The notes under the pieces: model-generated
Seen by the model: only the letters and a program-made list of their open reading frames with translations
Told to the model about the DNA's origin: nothing
Databases searched by the model: none
From: Paenibacillus hamazuiensis
Lineage (GTDB): Bacteria > Bacillota > Bacilli > Paenibacillales > NBRC-103111
DNA length: 64,000 bases
Direction of reading: 5' to 3'
Assembly (NCBI RefSeq): GCF_023276405.1
Contig: NZ_JALRMO010000001.1
Span: 2,728,001 to 2,792,000, forward strand
Program-made: the position numbers and the translations under genes
Shown here: positions 34,470-42,302 of the stretch, piece by piece
Layout: each line of letters opens with the position of its first letter
Numbering within the stretch: the stretch's first letter is position 1

Positions 34470-36269
34470 CTACGTTTGCTCTTTTAAGATTCTCCACAAG
34501 GTGGAGCGATTCAGACCAAGCCGTTTCGCCGCTCTCGACTGGTTCATGTTTTCTTCCTGCAGCACGATTTGAATAATATCCTTCTGTATTTCCTGAAACG
34601 TTTGGTTCAAATTGATCGTTTTCCCGACGCCCGCCTGCTGCTGCTCCGCTTTTTGCCTTTGCAGCAAAGCAAACGTCTCTTCGTCGATATATTCGCCGGT
34701 GCACGATTTTACAAGCTCCTTCACGGTATCCTTGAGCTCGATCAAATTACCTTTCCACGGCTGCTCATAAAACACTTCAAGAACGGCGGACCGGATGCCG
34801 ACAACTTGTTTGCCGTATTTCTCGTTGTTTTCAGCGATAAAAATGCGCACCAGCTCCTCCAGCTCCTGCAAATTTTCGCGCAACGGCTTCATGCCGACCG
34901 TAATTTTACACATCAAATCATACAAATCCGCATCGAGCTGCCCTTCCTCCAGCAATCGGCCGGGCTGCTTCTCGAATGACGCAATCAGATGCGCTTCCGA
35001 TTTTCGGAATATTTCCGCCAGCCTCCGCTGCAGTTTCGGTGAGAACCGCTCCAGCCCGCGAATATAACATAGGGCTTGCCGCGGAAGATCTTCCATCAGC
35101 AGCTTCAAATGCTCGAATGCTTCTTCCGAACCGCGCACCACAGACACTTCAAGCAAACGCTCGCTTTCAACTCCTAATCTGTCGGAAATGGCGCCGGCCA
35201 AAATCCGCTTGCCGGTCCCTTGTTCGCCATAGACGGTTAACGGTTTGTGTTCGCCGACATGATCCCATGCCGCGGCAATCGCTTCTTTAAAATCGGGCAG
35301 CGATTGGATAAGAGGTGGAAAGCTGCCGAGAAAACCTGCCAGATTTTGAATCTTTATATCGAATTCACCCTCCGGAACAGGGTGAACGTAAAGATGATAC
35401 AGCTGCTCCTCCTGGTATTGCGGCTGAGGAACAATCACTACTTTATGTTTGTAGGTGCTGTCCAAAAACTCAAAAGAAGCTTCGGCTTCTCTTTTTTTCG
35501 ATGCTTTTTGCAGCAAACTTGCCGCCTTGGGATATTTTTCGCTGAAGGCGCGGCTTGCCGGTAGACCGTTTCCGCTTAGTTTAAGCTGACTCGAGAAGCT
35601 TGCATTGCAAAGCTTCAGTTCACCGTTTCGGTCAACAACCGCCGCTCCCGTGTCCATCCCGTTCAACAAACCTTGCAAAAGCTTGTTCTCAGCTTGATAA
35701 TGTTTGATCGAATAACACATGTTTTGGGCATGCTCGAAAGCTTCAAGCACCGATTCCCGTCCTGAAGTGACCAAAACGCCCTGCAATCCCATCTCTTTGG
35801 CGAGACGTACCGTATTGGAGCCTCCTACGATGACAAGCGCTCCGCTTTTCTTTGCATCTTCCAACGCACCGACCACTTCATCCTGCTCATGGATGATCGT
35901 GTGCGGGAAATGTACCTCGAGCAGCTTGGACACGGAAATGACACCCGATATAATATTCGGAAAGCCGATCATATGAATTTTCGTCTTATATTCTTTAAGC
36001 AGCGTGATAAGCCGCAAAATATCGTAACCCGACACCTTGATGTCGACAACGGGCAGCGAGCAGTGTTCGCGAATCAGCTTGGCTGTGCCTCCGCGGCTTA
36101 TAATCACATCATATCCTTCCTCTTCGTACTTCCTCAAGCTTTCCAACGACAGTTCAAATAAATCGCCCTGAACCACCGTTACGTGAAAATGTTCCAATTG
36201 CTCGGCCAAAGATGAGGCTAATTCCGCCAACCCTCTATACGGCGCTATCACAAGAGCCTTAAGTTTCAT
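34470..36269 (-). CDS. PrpR_N-domain regulator with degenerate AAA+ domain
   Basis: 599 residues. Residues 1-175 form a PrpR_N sensor (VIISRGGTAKLIRE, VVIVGGSNTVRLAKEMG-like features), then a PAS-like segment (about 205-300), an AAA+ region (about 320-520) and a Fis-type HTH at the very end (NQSRAAKRLGLNRSTLWRIL). PrpR_N proteins normally activate sigma-54 promoters. Here the Walker A is GEQGTGKR (about 348-355), Walker B is reduced to LCYIRGLERF without the Asp-Glu pair, and the GAFTGA loop that contacts sigma-54 is absent. It therefore probably works as a classical activator or repressor. ATG 36269 follows GGGAGG. The adjacent operon is the likely target. Confidence 0.83.
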   Translation of the reverse strand: MKLKALVIAPYRGLAELASSLAEQLEHFHVTVVQGDLFELSLESLRKYEEEGYDVIISRGGTAKLIREHCSLPVVDIKVSGYDILRLITLLKEYKTKIHMIGFPNIISGVISVSKLLEVHFPHTIIHEQDEVVGALEDAKKSGALVIVGGSNTVRLAKEMGLQGVLVTSGRESVLEAFEHAQNMCYSIKHYQAENKLLQGLLNGMDTGAAVVDRNGELKLCNASFSSQLKLSGNGLPASRAFSEKYPKAASLLQKASKKREAEASFEFLDSTYKHKVVIVPQPQYQEEQLYHLYVHPVPEGEFDIKIQNLAGFLGSFPPLIQSLPDFKEAIAAAWDHVGEHKPLTVYGEQGTGKRILAGAISDRLGVESERLLEVSVVRGSEEAFEHLKLLMEDLPRQALCYIRGLERFSPKLQRRLAEIFRKSEAHLIASFEKQPGRLLEEGQLDADLYDLMCKITVGMKPLRENLQELEELVRIFIAENNEKYGKQVVGIRSAVLEVFYEQPWKGNLIELKDTVKELVKSCTGEYIDEETFALLQRQKAEQQQAGVGKTINLNQTFQEIQKDIIQIVLQEENMNQSRAAKRLGLNRSTLWRILKEQT

Positions 36270-36301
36270 TCGTATCCTCCCGGTATAAGGAGCTCAGTTA
36301 T

Positions 36302-36385
36302 GCAAATTCATACAGCGAATTTGCGGCAAGCAATATTACTATATCTTTTCCAAGTTTAAAGTGTCAATTTTATGCGGCAAATTGC
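36302..36385. promoter_or_regulatory. Candidate autoregulatory operator of the PrpR_N-type regulator
   Basis: GCAAATTC (36302-36309) and GAATTTGC (36317-36324) are a perfect 8-bp inverted repeat with a 7-base spacer, 33 bp upstream of the start codon. A third half-site, GCAAATTGC, is at 36377-36385. The same core occurs before the catabolic operon. Regulator binding is inferred. Confidence 0.45.
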
Positions 36386-36429
36386 AACACATCATCAGAT
36401 AGATAAATCAATCATATTAAAAAGAAAAA

Positions 36430-36460
36430 CGGCCGATCAGGCATAACACCTGTTTGGCCG
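36430..36460 (-). terminator. Rho-independent terminator of yebC
   Basis: Minus-strand stem CGGCCAAACAGG / CCTGATCGGCCG with two internal mismatches and a 7-base loop, followed by TTTTTC. It is 11 bp downstream of the yebC stop. Confidence 0.8.
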
Positions 36461-36470
36461 CTTCTGTCGT

Positions 36471-37190
36471 TTATTCTTCGAACTCTACGTTATGGTATAC
36501 TTGCTGAACGTCTTCCAAATCTTCCAGCGCATCGATCAATTTTTCAAATTGTCCCTGCGAGTCTTCCGGAAGCGTCACGTAATTTTGCGCCAGCATCGTC
36601 ACTTCCGCCACGGTAAATTCCGTAATGCCGGCTTTCTTCAAAGCCTCCTGCACCGCATGGAACTGATCGGGTGCGGCATAAACGATAACGGCTTCGTCTT
36701 CCTCCAAAATGTCGCGAACGTCGACGTCGGCTTCCAGCAATATTTCCATGACCTCGTCCACCGACTTGCCGGTTAGCCCGATCACCGCCGTCTCGTCGAA
36801 CATATATGCTACCGATCCGCTCACGCCCATGCTTCCGCCGTTTTTGCTGAACGCGGCACGCACGGCGGAAGCCGTACGGTTCACGTTGTTGGTGAGCGCA
36901 TCGACGATGACCATCGATCCGTTCGGCCCGAAGCCTTCGTAACGGAGCTCTGAGTATGTTTCATCGGAGCTTCCTTTCGCTTTTTCAATTGCCCGGTCGA
37001 TGATCGCTTTCGGTACATTGTACGTTTTTGCCCGCTCCAGCACGAATTTCAACGACTGGTTCGACTCCGGATCAGGCTCGCCTTTCTTGGCCGCCACGTA
37101 AATCTCAATTCCAAACTTGGCGTATACTCGGCTTGTGTTGGCATCCTTCGATGCTTTCTTTTCTTTAATATTGTTCCACTTACGTCCCAT
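36471..37190 (-). CDS. yebC: YebC/PmpR family protein
   Basis: 239 residues, normal for the family. It begins [21 protein letters not shown] and contains the conserved [34 protein letters not shown]-type core (here [14 protein letters not shown]) and GSVAYMF. YebC proteins are DNA-binding regulators; recent work on paralogues also describes a role in translation of proline-rich stretches. Cytoplasmic. It stands alone with its own terminator. The N-terminus matches the shorter YeeN-like subgroup ([13 protein letters not shown]) rather than the MAGHSKW form. Confidence 0.92.
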   Translation of the reverse strand: MGRKWNNIKEKKASKDANTSRVYAKFGIEIYVAAKKGEPDPESNQSLKFVLERAKTYNVPKAIIDRAIEKAKGSSDETYSELRYEGFGPNGSMVIVDALTNNVNRTASAVRAAFSKNGGSMGVSGSVAYMFDETAVIGLTGKSVDEVMEILLEADVDVRDILEEDEAVIVYAAPDQFHAVQEALKKAGITEFTVAEVTMLAQNYVTLPEDSQGQFEKLIDALEDLEDVQQVYHNVEFEE

Positions 37191-37311
37191 ACTGTTTCCG
37201 CTCTCTTTCGCTATTGAATCTGACTCCGCAATAACCTTTGTCTATTATATCTCGTTAAGGGCGCTTGAACAAGTTCAGGCTGCGCGTTCGAACCGTACGC
37301 AGCCTGGCGAT

Positions 37312-37611
37312 TCACTGCGGGTTTTTCGCATCCGATGCGTTCTTGACTCCGAATCGCTTTACGTTTCTGGCACGCGCCCGCTCGATTTCGACCTCGCGGT
37401 TGCGGGGCTCGGCATTTGTGACGAGCGAATCCAGCAGCCCGCGGGCAACGGCGGCAATGTCTTGGACGGCCCGGTTAAACGCCTCCTCGTTCGCTTTCGA
37501 AGGCACGGTGAAGCCGGTCAGCTTCCTTACGAACTGCAGCGAAGCTGCCTGAACCTCATCGTCGGTTGCCGGAGGGTCAAAGTTAAACAACGTTTTAATA
37601 TTTCGGCACAT
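37312..37611 (-). CDS. DUF2277 family protein
   Basis: 99 residues starting MCRNIKTLFNFDPPATDDEVQ and containing FVRKLTGFTVPSKANEEAF, the signature of DUF2277. The function is unknown; members are small, soluble and widely distributed in bacteria. GGAGATT precedes the ATG at 37611. Monocistronic. Confidence 0.88.
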   Translation of the reverse strand: MCRNIKTLFNFDPPATDDEVQAASLQFVRKLTGFTVPSKANEEAFNRAVQDIAAVARGLLDSLVTNAEPRNREVEIERARARNVKRFGVKNASDAKNPQ

Positions 37612-37696
37612 AGCAATCTCCTTCGGATTTTATTTATTCCTTAGCAGGTTATCCATTTATGGAGTTACAGTAACCTTTTGCCGGTCGCGCAAAGTT

Positions 37697-38353
37697 TCAG
37701 GCGCATTGACGACAACCTGTGTTCCGTACGACATGCTCGTTGACAATTTCGCCGTCCGCGACGATAATCGTCCGCTTAACCTGATGCGCCAAATCGTTGT
37801 CGTGCGTCACCATCACAACCGTTTTCCCGCGGTCTACCGGATCGCGAAACAAGGAGAATACGGATTCGGCCGTTCGCGAATCGAGACTTCCCGTCGGCTC
37901 GTCGGCGACGATAATCGGAGGATCGTTCGCGAGCGCCCGGGCGATCGCAACGCGCTGCTGCTGTCCGCCCGATACCGCGGACGGCATCTTGTGAGCGTGA
38001 TCGGCCATCTGCACCTGGCGAAGCAGCTCGAACGCCCGTTCCTTGCGTTCCTTCGGTGTATAAGTGCGGCAAAAATCCATCGGCAGCATCACATTTTCCA
38101 GCAGGGAAAGCGTCGGCAGCAGCTGGAAAAACTGAAAGATAACGCCGATATTCATGCCGCGCCAAGGCGCAAGTTGTTTGGGGTGCAGCGTATGCAGGTC
38201 CGTGCCGGCGACGCGCACCTCTCCCGACGTTGGCCGGTCGATCCCGGTAATCATATTGAGCAGCGTCGATTTTCCGCTTCCGGATTTGCCGATAATGGCG
38301 ACAAATTCTCCGGTGCGGATGGTCAGGTCGATTCCTTTTAAGACGGTGTACAC
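37697..38353 (-). CDS. ABC transporter ATPase (MacB/LolD type), N-terminus lost
   Basis: 218 residues with Walker [10 protein letters not shown]-loop [10 protein letters not shown], signature SGGQQQR, Walker [10 protein letters not shown] and switch His in THDNDL. It would export or extract a substrate together with an FtsX-like permease. The only usable start is GTG 38353 ([11 protein letters not shown]). The usual first about 12 residues are missing: upstream in the same frame stands SFQSESG preceded by the permease stop TAA and KLKQVV, which itself looks like the start of an ATPase (LKQVV-K-SFQSESG). So the gene appears fused to the truncated permease by a deletion and then separated by a stop codon. 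No ribosome site precedes GTG. Function is doubtful. Confidence 0.8.
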   Translation of the reverse strand: MYTVLKGIDLTIRTGEFVAIIGKSGSGKSTLLNMITGIDRPTSGEVRVAGTDLHTLHPKQLAPWRGMNIGVIFQFFQLLPTLSLLENVMLPMDFCRTYTPKERKERAFELLRQVQMADHAHKMPSAVSGGQQQRVAIARALANDPPIIVADEPTGSLDSRTAESVFSLFRDPVDRGKTVVMVTHDNDLAHQVKRTIIVADGEIVNEHVVRNTGCRQCA

Positions 38354-38374
38354 GCCGCTTTCGCTTTGAAACGA

Positions 38375-40336
38375 TTATACCACTTGCTTCAGCTTGCTCT
38401 CTACGGCAGCTTGGGCTGCTTGGTCGTGCCGCTGTGTGATCACTTGCACGAGAGATGCTTGCGAATCGTCATCCAGCACTCTGCGCATCCCTTCTTTTGT
38501 AATATAGCAAACCGGCTCGCCGACCATTTTTTGCGAAAATCCTTTAATGCGCCACAGCTTGGTTTTGTCGCCGATCTTAAGGGCGATGGTGTCGCCGACG
38601 TTCAGTCCGGGATGTTTTCTCAGCAAGTAGGAATCGAACACAAGCGTATCGTCTTCGCCGGGAGCCAGCCACTCCCCCTGCAGCATTTGCGGATGTATCA
38701 TCCCGGAATCGGCCGGCAGCGCTTCTACGGTCAGCTCGGAGCTTTCGCTCCCATCCGCAAAAACGCGGTAGGCGCGGAGAAGTCCCCACTGCTCGGTCCG
38801 GACAACGCCGGGAACGCTTAAGGCGATTTCGCTGAGCTCATGTTGATCCTGCGGCGCTGCCGTGGCTACCCGAATGTCGTATTCGGTATACCGCAGCGAC
38901 TGGTCGAGTGCCTTTAGCAGCGAAGCCTGGACGCTAAAGACGGAAATGACAATCGCTCCGCCCAGTCCGAGCGAAGCCAACGTCAGAAGCAACCGGCCTT
39001 TTTTGCGGAACGTATTTCTTAACGAGAGCAACAGAGGACGAGGCAGTCCCCGGATGCCTTCCACCATTCGGTCCATCCGGGAACGGGCGGCCATCCCCGA
39101 CGGTATCCCGCTTATCGCTTCGCGGACGCTGATTCGCGTCCCTTTCACAACGGGAATGTAAGCGGACAGAAGCGGCAGCCCCAGTCCGATAACGACCTGC
39201 ACCGCAACTATATAATAAGATATATCGTACCCTTCGCTTGTAAAATTGAGCAGCCAGGTAGATTGATTCGTTAGCCCCTTGGACCCGATCATGCCGACCG
39301 GCAGCCCGACCGAAAGCGCGAGTACGCCGAACAGACAAGCTTGCGTCAAATACATGCGCACCAAACTGCCAGGCTCAGCTCCAAGCACCTGCATCACCCC
39401 GATCTGCCTGAGCTGGCTGCCGAGTATGGCGAGCATCGTGTTGACGACGAGAAAACTTGCGGCAATCAATGCCAGAGCGCCCAGCGACTGAAGTATGGAG
39501 GTCATCGAATTCACGATATCCGACGCCCAATGCTTGCCCGCCTCCGGGATCCAGGTCGATTTCACTTCAATCGAATGATCCTTCAGCAGCTCTCTGGATG
39601 CGGCGGCCACCGCTTCGAGCTGCTTCATATCGGTGCCCTCGCCTTGAACCCGGATCGTAATTAGATTGTAATCGGAAGGCAAATCCAGCTTTTCCAGCGT
39701 ATCCATCGTGATAAATCCGGAACCGACCTTGGAAACCGTTACCGCTTCTTTGCCTGAATTCCAAACCGTTCCGTCCACGCGAAGCCGGTGTAGCTCGCTG
39801 TCCGGCGTTTCTATCCAGACGTTATCATGCACGCTTGCCTGCAAATTTTCGGCCGTAAGCCACTCTATCAATATCCTCCCGTCTCCGGGAGGCCAACCTC
39901 CCCCCTCCAGTTCGGGTGAGATCCGGTCAATCCGTTTACCTTTAAAATCCGGCAGCGCATAAAGATCAAAATTTTGCCACGCGCTTGCCGCAGGAGCATC
40001 GTCCCCATTTTTCGATACGCTCAGCCTGACTCGGTAATAAGCTGACGCTTCCGCACCGCTGACGTCCGGAAGCTCAAGAAGCCGGTCAAGAATGTCCTTG
40101 TCGTGAAAAAGAGCCGTAGACAGCGTAATTTGCGCGGGCTGCGCCGAACGCAAGGTGTCCGACATCGCCCGGTTCAAAACGACGGCCGCTTGGCCTACGG
40201 CGCCAATGCCCGCCACGCCAACCGCAATCGTAAGCACGACCAGCAGCGAGCGTCCTTTGCTTACGAGCAAATCCCGGAACACTTTAGTCCATCTGGGGGA
40301 AAACAGACCGCTCCCCTTGCGGTTTACATTTGCCAT
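38375..40336 (-). CDS. FtsX-like ABC permease, C-terminus lost
   Basis: 653 residues. TM helix near 30-50, a periplasmic-core-type extracytoplasmic domain, three TM helices with an FtsX domain at about 285-400 (LGALALIAASFLVVNTMLAILG; GVMQVLGAEPGSLVRMYL), a further TM at about 455-475, then a second extracytoplasmic domain that simply ends. The second FtsX domain with three TM helices that such about 780-residue permeases carry is absent. The last residues (KLKQVV) resemble the N-terminus of the downstream ATPase. An internal deletion across the permease end and ATPase start is the best explanation. The pair would otherwise be a MacB-type exporter. Confidence 0.8.
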   Translation of the reverse strand: MANVNRKGSGLFSPRWTKVFRDLLVSKGRSLLVVLTIAVGVAGIGAVGQAAVVLNRAMSDTLRSAQPAQITLSTALFHDKDILDRLLELPDVSGAEASAYYRVRLSVSKNGDDAPAASAWQNFDLYALPDFKGKRIDRISPELEGGGWPPGDGRILIEWLTAENLQASVHDNVWIETPDSELHRLRVDGTVWNSGKEAVTVSKVGSGFITMDTLEKLDLPSDYNLITIRVQGEGTDMKQLEAVAAASRELLKDHSIEVKSTWIPEAGKHWASDIVNSMTSILQSLGALALIAASFLVVNTMLAILGSQLRQIGVMQVLGAEPGSLVRMYLTQACLFGVLALSVGLPVGMIGSKGLTNQSTWLLNFTSEGYDISYYIVAVQVVIGLGLPLLSAYIPVVKGTRISVREAISGIPSGMAARSRMDRMVEGIRGLPRPLLLSLRNTFRKKGRLLLTLASLGLGGAIVISVFSVQASLLKALDQSLRYTEYDIRVATAAPQDQHELSEIALSVPGVVRTEQWGLLRAYRVFADGSESSELTVEALPADSGMIHPQMLQGEWLAPGEDDTLVFDSYLLRKHPGLNVGDTIALKIGDKTKLWRIKGFSQKMVGEPVCYITKEGMRRVLDDDSQASLVQVITQRHDQAAQAAVESKLKQVV

Positions 40337-40610
40337 GGCGACAATCCTCTTCGTATGTCGAATCTATTCTCTTTTTGGGCAACCGCCTCGCACCATAGTT
40401 CTCTAAGTAGTATATTATGAAATGAGAATTCATCCAAGAATATTTTGTCGTTTTGCCGTGTACAGTTTACTGAGGCGGGAAGCTGGTCGAATGGCTTGTC
40501 GCAAGGGCCGAATCGTTGTTAACGGGCGGCGGTAAATGGTATAATTTATATAAAACAAGGTCGCTATCTCTTTCTTTACTCATTCTTGTACAGACAAGGA
40601 GAGAAGACTT

Positions 40611-41204
40611 ATGACGAAATATGTCAAGGAGTTCATGAGCCAGCGTCTTATCTTGTTTTTGTGCGCCGTTGTTATGGTCAGCGGCTGCGGAGCTGCTGTC
40701 ACATACAGCGGTGCCCGCGCTGCCGCTGCCGTTTGCGCGGGTGCTCTTTTCTTCATTATCGTCGAATACGTCGTCCACCGTTATATTCTTCACGAGTTCC
40801 CGCGTATTGCGCCGTTTGCCTACAAAGGGCATGTGGCCCACCACCAAGCTCCCAGCGATATCAAATATTTGTTCGGCCCCGTCTCCATCGACATGGTCTC
40901 TTACGTTATCGTATTGCTGGCAACGTGGCTTTTGACCGGATATAACTGGAATATGACCTGGTCCGTCCTGTTCGGCGCATCGGGGTTCCAGCTCTATTAT
41001 CAATGGAAGCATTACGTATCCCACCGCCCTATCACGCCGCTCACGCCGTGGGGCAAATGGCTTAAGAAAAAACATCTGCTGCATCATCATAAAGATGAAA
41101 CCACGTGGTACGGCGTATCCAACCCCGTTTTGGACATCGTCATGGGAACGAACCGGCCCAAAGAAACCAAACCCCGGGGATCCGATAAAAATATGACCTT
41201 GTAG
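40611..41204 (+). CDS. Fatty acid hydroxylase / sterol desaturase family protein
   Basis: 197 residues with four hydrophobic segments and the di-iron histidine clusters of the family: HRYILH, HVAHH, HYVSH and HLLHHHK. Such membrane enzymes hydroxylate or desaturate lipids using oxygen. ATG 40611 follows AAGGAGAG. Substrate is unknown. It is divergent from the ABC permease gene and upstream of an EamA transporter gene 100 bp away. Confidence 0.88.
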   Translation: MTKYVKEFMSQRLILFLCAVVMVSGCGAAVTYSGARAAAAVCAGALFFIIVEYVVHRYILHEFPRIAPFAYKGHVAHHQAPSDIKYLFGPVSIDMVSYVIVLLATWLLTGYNWNMTWSVLFGASGFQLYYQWKHYVSHRPITPLTPWGKWLKKKHLLHHHKDETTWYGVSNPVLDIVMGTNRPKETKPRGSDKNMTL

Positions 41205-41307
41205 GCCGAGTTTTAGCAGCTTCGATGCCTAAAATAACTCTGGCATGCCGCGCTTCAATAGTATATGATCTTTATTATTGCTATTTCGCGGAGGTCGGAG
41301 ACGGAGC

Positions 41308-42228
41308 ATGAAAAACAAAGGGGTTATTATGGTTCTAAGCGCCGCCGTATGCTGGGGGTTGTCGGGAATCGCGGCGCAGATCGTTTTCCAGCATTTTGCA
41401 GCATCTCCCGGTCTGCTCGTATCCCTCCGCTTGCTGTCCGCCGGCATTCTGATGGTCCTGCTGCAAACCGTCGTTCAAGGGGCGCAGAGCGCATTTTCCA
41501 TTTGGTCTCACAAAAAGGACAGACTGACGCTGCTTGTATTCGGAATCGCCGGCATGCTGGGCGTTCAATATACGTTTTTTGCGGCGATACACTATGGAAA
41601 CGCGGCCACGGCCACATTAATTCAATATTTGGGGCCTGTGTTCATCATCCTTTTCGTTTCTTTGCGTTTGAAAAAAATGCCGAGGGGCGCAGAGCTCGCG
41701 GCATTTGCGATTGCACTGGCCGGCATGTTCTTCATGACGACCGGCGGTTCGTTACATTCGTTAAAAATAACGGCAAATGCTTTCGTTTGGGGAATTTTAT
41801 CGGCGGTAGCCGCCGCGTTTTATACATTATACCCGGCAAAGCTGCTGAAGACGTGGGGAGCGGTGCCCGTTGTCGGCTGGAGCATGATCATCGGAGGTGC
41901 CGGACTGAGCTTCGTCTACCCTCCCTGGTCGTTTGATTGGAGCCAAGGCTCATTTCAACTGCCCGGTCTGCTCATGTTTATCGTGCTTATCGGCACGATC
42001 GTTCCGTTCTATTTGTTCCTCGACAGCCTCAGGCTCGTGCCGCCGGCCCGTGCCAGCATCTTAAGCAGCGCCGAGCCATTAACGGCCGTTCTCGTGGGAA
42101 CCGTTTTTTTACATACGCCGCTGGATCTTGTGCAGCTTTTGGGCGGCGTTGGCATCATTGTCGCCGTCATTTTGCTGTCGCGCCAACCAACGCGTCAAGA
42201 TACCGTCAGCAGCAAGCGGGCGGCTTGA
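41308..42228 (+). CDS. EamA/DMT-superfamily transporter
   Basis: 306 residues with ten hydrophobic segments in two EamA repeats (AAVCWGLSGIAAQIVF and FVWGILSAVAAAFYTLYPAKLL). Such proteins export metabolites or amino acids; no substrate can be named. The start chosen is ATG 41308 (MKNKGV) with GGAG 8 bases upstream; a start at 41278 adds an arginine-rich leader with no site. Confidence 0.88.
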   Translation: MKNKGVIMVLSAAVCWGLSGIAAQIVFQHFAASPGLLVSLRLLSAGILMVLLQTVVQGAQSAFSIWSHKKDRLTLLVFGIAGMLGVQYTFFAAIHYGNAATATLIQYLGPVFIILFVSLRLKKMPRGAELAAFAIALAGMFFMTTGGSLHSLKITANAFVWGILSAVAAAFYTLYPAKLLKTWGAVPVVGWSMIIGGAGLSFVYPPWSFDWSQGSFQLPGLLMFIVLIGTIVPFYLFLDSLRLVPPARASILSSAEPLTAVLVGTVFLHTPLDLVQLLGGVGIIVAVILLSRQPTRQDTVSSKRAA

Positions 42229-42249
42229 TGGAGATTATGCGCCAAAAAT

Positions 42250-42277
42250 AACCTCCGACCGGGACGGATCGGAGGTT
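42250..42277 (+). terminator. Rho-independent terminator of the EamA gene
   Basis: Perfect 9-bp stem AACCTCCGA / TCGGAGGTT with a 10-base loop, running into TTTTT. Confidence 0.88.
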
Positions 42278-42302
42278 TTTGCGTTGATGCAGGCCATTCA
42301 TT

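Noticed and set aside
36302-36460. Riboswitch or attenuator upstream of the PrpR_N-type regulator
   Set aside because: The inverted repeats are short and spaced like operator half-sites, and the only terminator-like hairpin belongs to the yebC gene.
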